Shown here: positions 26,626 to 36,876 of the stretch, in pieces | Layout: every line of letters starts with the position of its first letter | Numbering within the stretch: position 1 is the stretch's first letter | Assembly: GCA_947846985.1 (NCBI GenBank) | Contig: CANTUZ010000002.1 | Location: 136,671,889-136,735,888, forward strand | DNA length: 64,000 nt | Direction of reading: 5' to 3' | From: Fratercula arctica | Taxonomy: Eukaryota; Chordata; Aves; Charadriiformes; Alcidae | Notes under the pieces: generated by a model | The model's database searches: none | Seen by the model: the letters and a program-made list of their open reading frames with translations, nothing else | What the model was told of the DNA's origin: nothing | Position numbers and translations under genes: made by a program

Positions 26626-27520
26626 TAGACACATACTTGCAACACATTGCAGGGTCTATTTAAATGGTACTGAATGTCCTTTCCACCAAGACTGTAGCTG
26701 TGCACTGTTTTCCCAGGAGTGAAGCTGGCTGCAGAGGTTCCTGCCCATACCCTCCTTTCCACTAGGGAGGCCATGCATTTCCATCTCTGCATTTCAGTTT
26801 GCTGCCTGCAGGATGGGATGTAAATGAGATCAGTGAAGTATCCTGAGTTAAACCAAGTATTTTTGGAGGTGGCCTTCCGAGTGAGATTCCTCATTTGGTT
26901 TATGCACAGACGGCTGCATCGGTGCAATTGAGATCAGTGAATTACATCAAAGGGGCTGGAAACAAGCAGCAGGGAAAGAGGAAGGAACTGTTTTAGCACA
27001 ACTTTTATTCCTGATGGAAATACATCATGGAATGGCTTCCCTGCCCCAGGCGTTTCAGGATGCCTCTGCAGCGCAGAGAGTGTGTGCTGTGCTATACCTG
27101 TCCTCAGGACGTGAACTCTTAGTTCTCAGCAATGTGGTACTATTTCCTTCCTGTACACACACATTTAGCCATCATAGGTGCAACAAAAGGTAAAGCAAGT
27201 GGGTTTTTTTCAGTACTTATGTTGTTTTTTTCCAAATATATAGTAGAATTAATTGAGGTGCTGGTTGAACTTGTTAAGAAAAAGAAGCTGTGTTCAACCT
27301 TTTGAGAAGTAGCACTGAAGCTTTCATTCATCTGCTTTTCATCCAGTGTTCTTTTCTGGCCTCCTTTCTGCTTCCTGCCACACTATGCAATATTATTATG
27401 AAAGCATTTAAAGTAATGACAACTGTATTAAGAACATATCACTTTGGAAAAACAAAATTATTAACCATTTTTCTGTGCGTAAGCAAAAAAGGAACAGAGG
27501 TTTCCTTGAATTATGAAGGC

Positions 27521-27537
27521 CACACACACACACACAC
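27521..27537. repeat. CA microsatellite, about eight units
   Basis: An uninterrupted CA run of 17 bases. Confidence 0.95.
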
Positions 27538-29550
27538 GGCAATTGTCACATGATCTCTGAAAATTGTCTAATTGAGCCACAGCTGGAGACAGTCACACAT
27601 AGCTGTAACACTCAGAGTGCCTATGACGCCGTTTCTTGCTCTCCACCCCCACACAGTTTTTCAGCCAGATTGCTAAAAAAGGGATCTTACAGGATATTGA
27701 ACGCTATGGCAAAAGATAGGTACTTAGATATCAGCACTGATATGGTAGTCCATCAAGGCTTCCTATGATACTTCACAGAGGAAGAGAGATATGCTTCTTC
27801 AGAAGCAGAGGCCAATAAATTAGGATCTTAATGTGTATGACTTAAATCTCTCTTTGGCAAAGCCCTTTTTCCTTGCCATTGAAGACCCAAGGGAAAATGA
27901 ACATCTAATGTAGAAACAGTCATTACCTTACTAAAGATAGACCTTGTTCCAGGAGCACACGTAGGCACACAGTTAATTTTAAGTACATGGGTAGCCACCA
28001 AAGCATTTTAAATGCATTAAAGCTTGTCTGAGCATCTTGTTAGGTTGTGGCCAGTGAACAAAACTCAAGCACTAAGAATCTTGCAAGTTATTTTGTCTGG
28101 GCATGCAACCGACTTTGGGGAATGCAGCAGTAACACAGGCTTGAAAACATGGTTGTTGCCTGATCTCAGGCCAACAGAAGTTGATGGGAAGTCTATACTT
28201 TGAAGTAGACTTCTTATGGAGCAGTTCTTATATTTCTTGCCCAGCTATGGGCCAATAAAATGGCCAAGGAATGTAGGACAGCTTTCAAAAACATCATAAA
28301 GAAAATAAAAAAAAAAAATATATGAATGAGTACTATAGAGAGAAAAAAATTATAAGAGTTTCAGAAAATGACTTTCAACTTAAAATATTGTGTCATATAT
28401 CTGACTCTGTGAAGTTTATAACTATTTACTACTGTATTAAAAATAGTTAGGATGTAGACTAACCACAACTGGTTCAATGGGCACTAGGACCAATAAGATC
28501 AGATATTTAATGTTGTTAACCAAAGAGGATATGAACTACTGTCCCTGTGTAATAGAATTATATCTCTCCATCATGAAACAACTGATTCTGAGGTTTTAAG
28601 AGATAAGTAATGAGAAAAATAAAAAAAAAAAAAAATTAAAAGGAAAAAATGTCAGAAATTTCTTCTTATTAATATTTCATATCCTTATACTTTTTGTTAC
28701 ATGCTGTAGCACACACAAATATAACTCAAGGCATAAAACACTTTCTTGTATAGTGCAATATAATGAGTCTTTAAAGTAAGAATCAATCTGTTTGAATAGG
28801 AGGTACCAGATGTGTATTCACTAAGATGAAAGAGAGACTTTTCTCTCATCAGTGCATAGAAGATTTATGCTTGTAATTCCTCCTAGGGGATGGAGAAGAA
28901 ATATTCATGAACAGAAGGCGTGATGCAGTACGATCTAATGGATCAATCTAATGCTGAAATCCAAGAATTCCTGTGCTCATTCAGGCATTACTGTAAGGTT
29001 CTGAGATTTTTTTTCCATTCCTTTCCCTCAGTCTTCTCAACTGTAAATCCTGTGCACTCCAATGCTTTTACTAATTAAATTTCAATATATAAAATGTAAA
29101 AGATTAGGATCTAAGGAATAGCATTTTATTCTTATAATCATTTGGGATTCAGACTGCCAAAGAAGGAATGCGGAATATACATGGATTGTGCTAAGCGCAT
29201 ACAGGGATCCTAACGTACCTGTAATAAGTTATGTTTAGAGGGATTATTATAGTGGATGGTTTCACTTACTTCTTATTAATTGTAAAATATTTAAGCAAAT
29301 TTAGAATAAAAGCAATAAATTATGATGAATAATATAAAACATAAAATAAACACTTCAGAAACTGCTCCTTTCCTTGTGCATCCGTCCATTGGATGCAAAG
29401 TAATGACACAGCATAAGATTTGTCTTTATATCCTGTCTATGCGTTAGTGACTTTCTATGAAATATCAGAGATTAGATCATACACGTTGTGTGAAAAGCAG
29501 GGAGAATTAAATCTAACCGAAAGGCCTTCTAATCCCTAGGACCCTAGGTA

Positions 29551-31036
29551 CTCGGCCCGTCTTCATATGAGAGATGCTCCAGCCCTCTTATCATCTTTGT
29601 GGCCCTCCTATGAACCTGTTCCAACAGGTCCATGTCCTTCTTATGTTGGGGACTCCAAAGCTGGACACAGTAAATCAGGTGGGGTCTCATGAGAGCGGGG
29701 TAGAGGGGCCCAGGATACGGTTGGCTTTCTGGGCTCCAAGTGTACATTGTTGGCTCATGTTGAGCTTCTCATCCACCAGCACCCTCAAGTCCTTCTCCTC
29801 AGGGCTGCTCTCAATCCATTCTCTGCCCAGCCTGTATTTTTTCTTGGGATTGTCCCGACTCACGTGCAAGACCTTGCACTTAGCCTGTTTGAACTTCATG
29901 AGGTTTGCACAGGCCCACCTCTCAAGTCTGTCCAGGTACCTCTGGATGGCATCCCTTCCTTCCATTGTGTTGACCATGCCACACAGCTTGGTGTCATCAG
30001 CAAAACTGCATGTCACTGACAATAATATTAAACAGCACCAGCAGTCCCAGTACCAACCCCTGAGGAACACCACTCGTTATTGGTCTCCACTTAGACATCA
30101 AGCTGTTGACTGCAAGTCTTTGAGTGTGACCATCCACCCAGTTCCTTATCCACTGCGTGGTCCATCTGTCATGTCCATGTCTCTCCAATTTAGAGGCAAG
30201 GATGTCAGGCAAGACAGTGTTGAATGCTTTGAATAAGTCCAGGTAGACGACATCTGTTACTCTTCCCTTATCCACCAATGCTCTAACCCTGTCATAGGAG
30301 ACCACTAAATTTGTCAGGCACGATTTGCCTTTAGTGAAGCTATGTTGGCTGTCACCGATCACCTCTTCATTTTCCATGTGCCTTAGCATAGTACCAGGAG
30401 GATCTGCTCCGTGATCTTGCTGGGCATGGAGGTGAGTCTAGCCTGCCTGTAGTTCCCCGGGTCTTCCTTTTTTTTTCTTTTTTGAAAAATTGCGATTACA
30501 TTTCCCTTTTTCCAGTCAATGGGAACTTTACCAGACTGCCACGACTTCTCTAATATGATGAATAGTGGCTTAGCAACTTCATCTGTCTGTTCCCTCAGGA
30601 CCCATGGATGCATCTCATTAGGTCCCATGGATCTGTGCACATTCAAGTTCCTTAGGTGGTCTCAAACCTGACCTGCTCCTACAGTGGGTGGTTCTTCATT
30701 CTCCCAGTTGCTGTTTTTGCCTTCTGCAACTTGGGCGGTGTGGCTAGAGCACTTGCTGGTGAAGACCGAGGCAAAAACCATTGAGTACCTCAGCCTTCTC
30801 CATATCCTGGGTAACCACGTCTTCTGTTTCATTCCAGAGAGGGCACACATTTTCTCCTGTCTTCCTTATGTCACTTGTAGAAGTTTTTTGTGTTGCCCAT
30901 GACATCCCTGGCCAGATTTAACTCTATCTGGGCTTTAGCTTTCCTAACCTGATCCCTGGCTGCTTGGAGAATTTCTCTGTATTCCTCTCAGGCTACCTGT
31001 CCTTCCTTCCACCATCTGTAGGCTTCCTTTTTGTGA
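29551..31036 (-). mobile_element. CR1 LINE, RT fragment lacking its 3' end
   Basis: About 1.5 kb of CR1 second-frame sequence in minus orientation. Three fossil frames follow one another in coding order, 30646-30383, 30389-29997 and 30073-29687, separated by frameshifts. The first carries Gly-Lys-Val-Pro-Ile-Asp-Trp-Lys-Lys-Gly-Asn and Asp-Pro-Gly-Asn-Tyr-Arg. The second has motif A (Tyr-Leu-Asp-Leu-Phe-Lys-Ala-Phe-Asn) and motif B (Ser-Gly-Val-Pro-Gln-Gly). The third has motif C (Phe-Ala-Asp-Asp). About a dozen residues before motif C appear deleted near 30005, which also shifts the frame. It lacks the final several hundred bases and the terminal octamers, which is unusual for CR1, where 5' truncation is the rule. 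It is not functional. Confidence 0.94.
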
Positions 31037-31180
31037 ATTCCACTTCACATGGAATAGGTCATCTTCCACTGGGAGTTTTGCATTTGACTTCAGGGAGGTC
31101 AGGATTTCAAGTCAGTACCTAAGTCACTACTGAAAAAAAGACTTTGGATGGAAAGTCACTTACATGGTTTTAATACATGG

Positions 31181-31311
31181 ATCATAGAATCATGGAATGG
31201 TTTGGGTTAGAAGGGACGTGAAAGATCATCTAGTTCCAACCCCCCTGTCATGAGCAGGGACACCTCCTGCTAGACCAGGTTACTCAAAGCCCCATCCAGC
31301 CTGGTCTTGAC
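31181..31311 (-). mobile_element. CR1 3' terminal fragment
   Basis: The plus strand begins ATCATAGAATCATGGAATGG and continues TTTGGGTTAGAAGGGACGTG, then phrases ending in CCCATCCAGCCTGGTCTTGA. This is the reversed 3' end of a CR1 copy. It stops abruptly, and a GTTT/T-rich low-complexity patch follows. It lies only 145 bases beyond the 5' side of the larger CR1 fragment and has the same orientation, but it represents a different part of the element. Confidence 0.92.
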
Positions 31312-32340
31312 CACAAAAGCACCTCCTGGCTTTTTGTTTGTTTGGGTGTTTTTCAGAAAATTATTTTTTTTTTTCCCCCCCAAAAAATGCTCCTTTCACT
31401 CATCTTTCAGCAGGAAAATGAGACACAGGCAGAATCTGAACTGAATTATCTCTTGCACTTAAACTGAAGGAAAAACCGACATTTTACAAACATTTACATC
31501 TTCAGAACATTAAAAAAAAAGTCATAATTAATGCCAGATCAATATCCTTGATTTAGATCTTTTGACAAGTAACTGCACCCCCAACTCTTTACTGCGACTT
31601 CCCCCCACCTCTCCTGCCACATTTTAGAATTTGAAATTAAAAGCATAAATTATATGTTGTAGCTTGGAGCTAAAAAATGATTCTGTCTCTGAATGTTCTT
31701 TTAGAACCACAGCCAGCCAAAACTAATTCAGCACAGTCTCGCTGAAGTGCTTGGAGCAGTCTGTCTAAACAGCACAGGCCTTCTTAATTTACCAAACGCT
31801 CACACTGCCTCCAATTAGGATGAAAGTGACTGTGCCATTGAAGAAAAAAGTAACTTGAATCTTTCAAGCAGCAGTTGAGAGACTATGAAAACTTGCACAG
31901 ATCAGGCTTTCAGACTCAGGTCAGCTCCACACCTTTGACCTTCTGGAGGGCCTAACAAAATGCTAGTGGGAACAGGAAACCTTCCGTGTTTGTGTAGCTG
32001 CTGGATATCATACACTGCATCTGCCCTTGAAGAGACCCAGCTTTTATGACATATAAAAGTCACAAGCCAGATCATTTCAGTAGACTGACTCCTTGCGGTC
32101 CACTTTGGGCCACCTCCCTGAGCAAGCCAGAAGCCATCTGAACTCTCCCATGATCTGCTTGAGCTGTCGTTCGCTCTTCAAAAATGGGCAGTGGCAGAGA
32201 TTTCATAGGAATGGGCAGGAAAACTTCTTGTGTGCAGCCATAAAAAGATACAACAGAGATCCTGAGCAGGCAGAGACACTCTGGATTGGTGTTAACAGCT
32301 AGGCTTCTGCTCACATGTGTGATTCCCGTTTCACACTTCT

Positions 32341-32370
32341 ATTGAAATTCTATGCCTGTGGAATTTCAAT
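32341..32370. repeat. Perfect 10-bp inverted repeat
   Basis: ATTGAAATTC at 32341-32350 is exactly complementary to GAATTTCAAT at 32361-32370, with a 10-base loop. It could form a small cruciform or RNA hairpin; no function is implied by sequence alone. Confidence 0.9.
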
Positions 32371-32842
32371 TTGAGATCTAAGGTGCTGGTACTAATGCAC
32401 GGACAGGAGGCGCTGGAATGATGACTGTCAGTTAGAGCTGCAGCCATAATGATGCATTGGATGAGTCAACAAAGAAGGAGTATGCAAGTACAGAATGAGA
32501 GTCTGTAGCATAAGTTGACTGCATCAGCAGGAAAAAGTACGGTTGCATTTTCTAGCTTTGATGTACTTGACCTTGCAACTTTAATTATATTCTTTTGTTT
32601 GCAATGCAAAAAAGAATTATGGCATATTATTTTCTACAAGCTATGTAAACAAATTTGACATGAGCAGCCACTTTATATTTGTCATCTATCCGATTAATGA
32701 TTTCTTTGGCCAACAGTATATGAAAATCAAAGTAAAAATATTTTTTTCTTAAATTATACCTTTTCTGCAGCAAAACATCATTTGGGGTGGCCTGCTTAAG
32801 TCATTAAATATGTGAAACAAAAAATATTTAGAAAGAAATATG

Positions 32843-32860
32843 TTTTTTTTTTTTTTTTTT
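32843..32860. repeat. T18 homopolymer
   Basis: Eighteen consecutive T in AT-rich unique sequence. Confidence 0.95.
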
Positions 32861-33499
32861 ACATCTTCAGAAGGATTTAGCTTAAGTGTGAGATAAAAGC
32901 TTCCTTGGTATTTATTTAATCTGATTTGATTTCCCTGCTACTAAATCTAATTTTATATAATTGGAGGAGAGTAAGTAGATCTCAGAGATTTAAAACCTCC
33001 AAATAATGCTAAAAAAATATGAGATTTGTGTGGATAATCACATTACTCTTGAATAATACAGCTTTTAAGAATGCTGGTGGACTTAAAGATAAGCATTTGA
33101 AATACCAGAGTCTCTCTTCTGTTACCAGTTTTTTTCACAGGCTCGTTTATTTTTTTTTTTGTTCAATTTGCTTTCAAATACCTAAACAGCTGAAGCAAAT
33201 TTGATCAAGGAAGCTGCAAAAACAGATATTTTATGGCAATAATAATGCGTAAAAATAATGAGGGGCAAGTATTTTGTATTTTGTCCATGTACTCGAGAGG
33301 AATTCCATCGACAGACATCTCTGTGCTTTATCAGATGCCTCTGCTTCCTCTCTCATACATTCCCATGGAATTATTAGGCTGGAATGAAAATGGAGAAGAG
33401 AAAGGATGTAATTTAAATCTTCACAAGAGAGTCAATTTAAAATATGGAAAGTTCACAAATCGATAGTATTAAAACAGTTATTGAATTTAAATATTAATA

Positions 33500-33720
33500 A
33501 GATGGGAGGAATTGATGGACTGGAACCAGAGCTACTTAAAGCGGAGCGCATTGTATAGCTAAACCATTAGCTTGAAATAGGAAATCTAATTTTCTTACAA
33601 CTAATATACCTACAAATTGGAAATACACTGTTGTGACTGTGATTCATAAAAGTGAGGACTAACATCTCTCTTCCATTACACTTAACTCAGTGAGTGCCAT
33701 GTACAATTTATCTCTTCTTT
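33500..33720 (+). mobile_element. Relic of a non-LTR LINE reverse transcriptase
   Basis: On the plus strand near 33505 the frame reads Lys-Met-Gly-Gly-Ile-Asp-Gly-Leu-Glu-Pro-Glu-Leu-Leu-Lys. This corresponds to the LINE RT finger motif K-x-x-G-x-DG-L-x-P-E-x-L-K. About 90 bases later a second block reads Ile-Pro-Thr-Asn-Trp-Lys-x-x-x-Val-x-x-Ile-His-Lys-Ser-Glu-Asp, matching the following conserved block (x-P-x-x-WK-x-a-x-V-x-P-I-HK-x-GD). The order and spacing are as expected for RT blocks 0 to 1. Stops and shifts lie between them. The His-Lys variant suggests an L2-, RTE- or jockey-like clade rather than avian CR1, but the family is not resolved and the ends are unknown. Confidence 0.5.
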
Positions 33721-36303
33721 TTGACACTGTGGTAAATTTAATAGCAGGCATGAAAGAACCTCTGAATAATCTACCATCTATGAATTACACATCTTAAATG
33801 CACAGACAAAATTTAAATGAGGAGCCTTGCCCTGTACTGCTGAAATCAAGTTGGCTATAAAATACACAGTGAAATTCCCTTGTTTTTCCTGTCACATCAC
33901 TAGCCATGTTACTATGCTAGAAAACATTTTGTCTCGTCATTTCCTCCAGTAGAATTGCAAAGACTTCATGTCATTGCACTGTGTCACTAAAGAACATTAT
34001 TTCATTACAATTTGTGTGGGGCAGGAATTAAATTTTTACTGTGACTATGAAACAGAAATGAAGGTGTATACCAGAGAAACTTCACAGAGGCACTGTGAAC
34101 ATATATTTTCTATAGTTTAGTTCTATGACTTTGGATTCCTTAGGATTCCTTTGTTATTGTTGTTTTGGTTTTGTTTTTAATCATCCCCAAAGAACAAACT
34201 ATAGAATACTGTTTCACTTCTTTCAGGGCTGTATCATGCACCGAGCATTATTTTTCAGCACACAACCAAAAAATAGTTTTGCATAACATGAAACAGACCT
34301 ATGTCTATTAGAAGCTTGTTTTAGAACAGACCTATTACCAGAGTTCATTATGAGTGTAAACTGTTGTACAGTAAATAGCTCTCAAGAATATGTAAGTAGC
34401 TTTGGTAATTATTTGATCATTAAAACATATTGTTGTACACTCTTAACCTGGAACACACAGTAATATTTTCATTAAGAGCTGCTGTACAGGATTTATTCTG
34501 CCTGATCCTGCAGTTTTTCTTTACGTTTATGAGGACACATGCAGTGCCATTCTTACCTAAGCATTTGAATCTCTGGCCTGAGAATGTTTATCACTCCTAA
34601 AGTCTTTCACAACCTTAATTCACATCTGGGTGAGGAAAACAGACTTACCTCACGATGAGTCATTCGTCCACATACAGGATGCGATAAAATTGCTTGTCTG
34701 CTTTTTCTTTGTTCTGTTATTTTTGTCCCTCTTGCTGGGTTAATTAGCGTTGTGGCATCTAAGGCCATGAGCAAAATAATGCGTGAAACACTGCAATGAG
34801 CTGTTGCCCATTGTTTCCCAGGGATCAGAGAAACATTTCCTCTCCTTTGAGCAGGTATACAAGATCACAATCTCACTCAAAACGGTATAGTGCGATATTT
34901 ACCCACAGTAGTATAGCCAGGGTTGCCTTCCCACCACAGCAGTGCTATGTCAGCTCATGAGAATCAAAGTGGTGCATTGACTTTGCTTGGTACTGAAAAA
35001 GGCAATACCCTTGCTGGTGTTTGGCTTTGTCATTCTGTGAAGCCTGAGGTCTGGTGAAAGGCTTTGGTGAAGTCTTCACCAAAGATGGAGTCTTATCTAC
35101 ACTAAAGCGCTGGATACTCAATTCTCCTTTTCCTATTACATTACACATAGTTACTAATGTTTGGTAGAAGCACATACTAATACCGAGCAAGGACAGCCAT
35201 GTTTAAGACTTCATTGGCTGATAAGTTCAACACTGGGAACTTCTCTTTTTCTGTGTACTGGAATCTTTCTGTGATCATTTATCTTTAATTTTCCATCATG
35301 ACCCACTGAGTCCTGTAATTATTTGTTATCTGAAGACATAAACTCCCTGGTGTGCCTAACTCTATGCTGTTTAAATTTTGCCTTTTTTTTTTTTTTTTTT
35401 TGCATTGTAAGACTTTGACAAATTTTTCTCATTAATGTTTTTGATATTTGCGTCATCATCAGATATCCTTTGCTTCTTTTATTTTTTTTTTGTTTGTTAT
35501 TATGGGTGTATGCTTGAATTTTAACATATGAAAGGAGATAAGGGGAGAAAAATGTGTGAAGTAATGAACACATATCCAAAACATAAAGTCAGAATGAATA
35601 TCACTATCATTTGACTATACAATAATGCAGCAGATGACAAGATTAATATTAATCAGCCTACAAATTCAACAGCCTACACTCATAAATAAACCACTTTGAA
35701 AGACAAATTAAATGAAGTAAACACACAGACTATGATGGATTTGTGCTCATCAGAAAACTAGAATAGATGGAGTGTTTTCAGAAAGTAATAGTAGGTAAGA
35801 AAGTAAAAAAAAAGTTGAGTTAGAAGATTGGAAAATAATCCATGAATCTGGACAATGATCCATAAAAATGTCTAATGTTTCAATTTTAAAAGTACTCTTC
35901 ATTGTTGGATACAAAACACCACTTGTGGCTCCTGTAAAACTATCAGTCATTGTTGAAGAATTAATTTATAAAGGCTGACTGGAATGGTGGTTCCAAACCT
36001 GAGATTCAGCTAGGCAGCCCCTTGGGTGGGGGCGCAAATGTGCTTCAGTCTTACAAGGTCCATTTCCACCACTGATAATCTGGCCTGTTACCTTTAAGAG
36101 AGAGCAAGAGGTAATAAGAGATCTGAAAATGTAATTAAATGTGCATCGTGGGAAATAAAATATGACAATTTTACGCCCTGGCACACTTTGGAAATGGGAA
36201 ATACGAAAGCAGAGACAAAATTGGAGGGGAAAGAAAATTATAAGGCTGAGTGGAAGAAAGTGCATGTGATTTTTTTTCACCCTGGACTTCTCTGATTGTA
36301 CAC
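33721..36303. other. Unique AT-rich noncoding stretch
   Basis: Nothing recognisable is seen beyond T19 at 35383-35401 and T-rich patches nearby. Sequence up to about 33900 could still belong to the LINE relic but is too diverged to say. Confidence 0.55.
35383..35401. repeat. T19 homopolymer
   Basis: Nineteen consecutive T. Confidence 0.95.
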
Positions 36304-36876
36304 TGTGGTGGGTTGTCCTTGGCTGGACACCAGGTGACCACCAAGCCACTCTCTCACTCCCCTCTTCAGGGGAGAAAATAAGATGGAAAAAACTCATGGG
36401 CCAAGGTAAAGGCAGTTTAATAAACCAAAAGCAAAGGCCACACATGGAAGCAAAGGAAAACAAAAGATTTATTCTCTACTTCCCATCAGCAGGAAATGTC
36501 CAGCCACTGCCTGGGAAATAGGGCTTCAGTACGCGTAGCGGTTGCTCCGGAAGACAAACATTGTAATAGTGAATGCTCCCCCTTCTCCTTTCCCTTAGCT
36601 TTTATTGCTAAGCATTATGTCATATGGTACAGAATATCCCTTTGGTCAGTTTGGGTCAGATGTCCTGGCTATGTCCCCTCCCAAGAGCTTGCCCACTCCC
36701 AGCCTGCTGGTGAGGGGGGAATGTTGGAGAGACAGCCTTGATGCTGTGGGAGCACTGCTCAGCAGTACCCAAAACACTGGTGTGTTATCAACACCTTTCT
36801 AGCTAAAAACACAAAACACAGCACTATGAGGGCTGCTATGGAGGAAATTAACTCCCTCTCAGCCAGACCCAATACG
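36304..36876 (-). mobile_element. Solo LTR of an endogenous retrovirus (ERVL-like)
   Basis: A 573-bp long terminal repeat in minus orientation. On its sense strand it starts ATTGGGTCTGGCTGAGAGGG just after the terminus and ends CAACCCACCACA. The plus strand therefore starts TGTGGTGGGTTG. The 5' terminal TG has become CG (position 36876). A TATA-like AATAAAAG lies near 36600-36607 and an AATAAA polyadenylation signal at 36468-36473, in the order U3, R, U5. Flanks TACAC (36299-36303) and TAGAC (36877-36881) are a likely 5-bp target duplication with one mismatch. No internal viral genes are present, so it arose by recombination between two LTRs. The sequence resembles a family that is common in neoavian genomes; the exact family name is not assigned. 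Open frames inside it are not viral genes. Confidence 0.9.

Larger units (their letters stand above)
25798..29550. other. Unique noncoding stretch
   Basis: No gene is supported. It contains a short CR1 end at 26566-26625 and a CA dinucleotide run at 27521-27537. A mildly GC-richer block at 26640-27130 carries no family-like frame, and poly-A patches lie near 28307-28319 and 28621-28635. The last 30 bases directly abut the 3'-truncated CR1 that begins at 29551. Confidence 0.55.
31312..33499. other. Unique noncoding stretch
   Basis: No gene is supported. Two opposed frames of 70-80 codons cover 32072-32314 without recognisable motifs. The segment at about 31690-31860 resembles a conserved noncoding element in style, with TAATT-type homeodomain cores in a balanced-composition block. 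It also contains a perfect inverted repeat at 32341-32370 and T18 at 32843-32860. Confidence 0.5.

Noticed and set aside
28140..28210. Possible further copy of the old palindromic repeat (inverted AAGT/ACTT blocks)
   Set aside because: Similarity is limited to a few short words and is not distinguishable from chance.
29574..30236. 220-codon open frame on the plus strand
   Set aside because: It is antisense to the CR1 RT fragment at 29551-31036. CR1 often leaves long antisense frames; there is no independent domain.
35966..36463. 165-codon minus-strand frame
   Set aside because: Half lies in the solo LTR and half in unique flank. It crosses an insertion boundary and has no viral or host motif.
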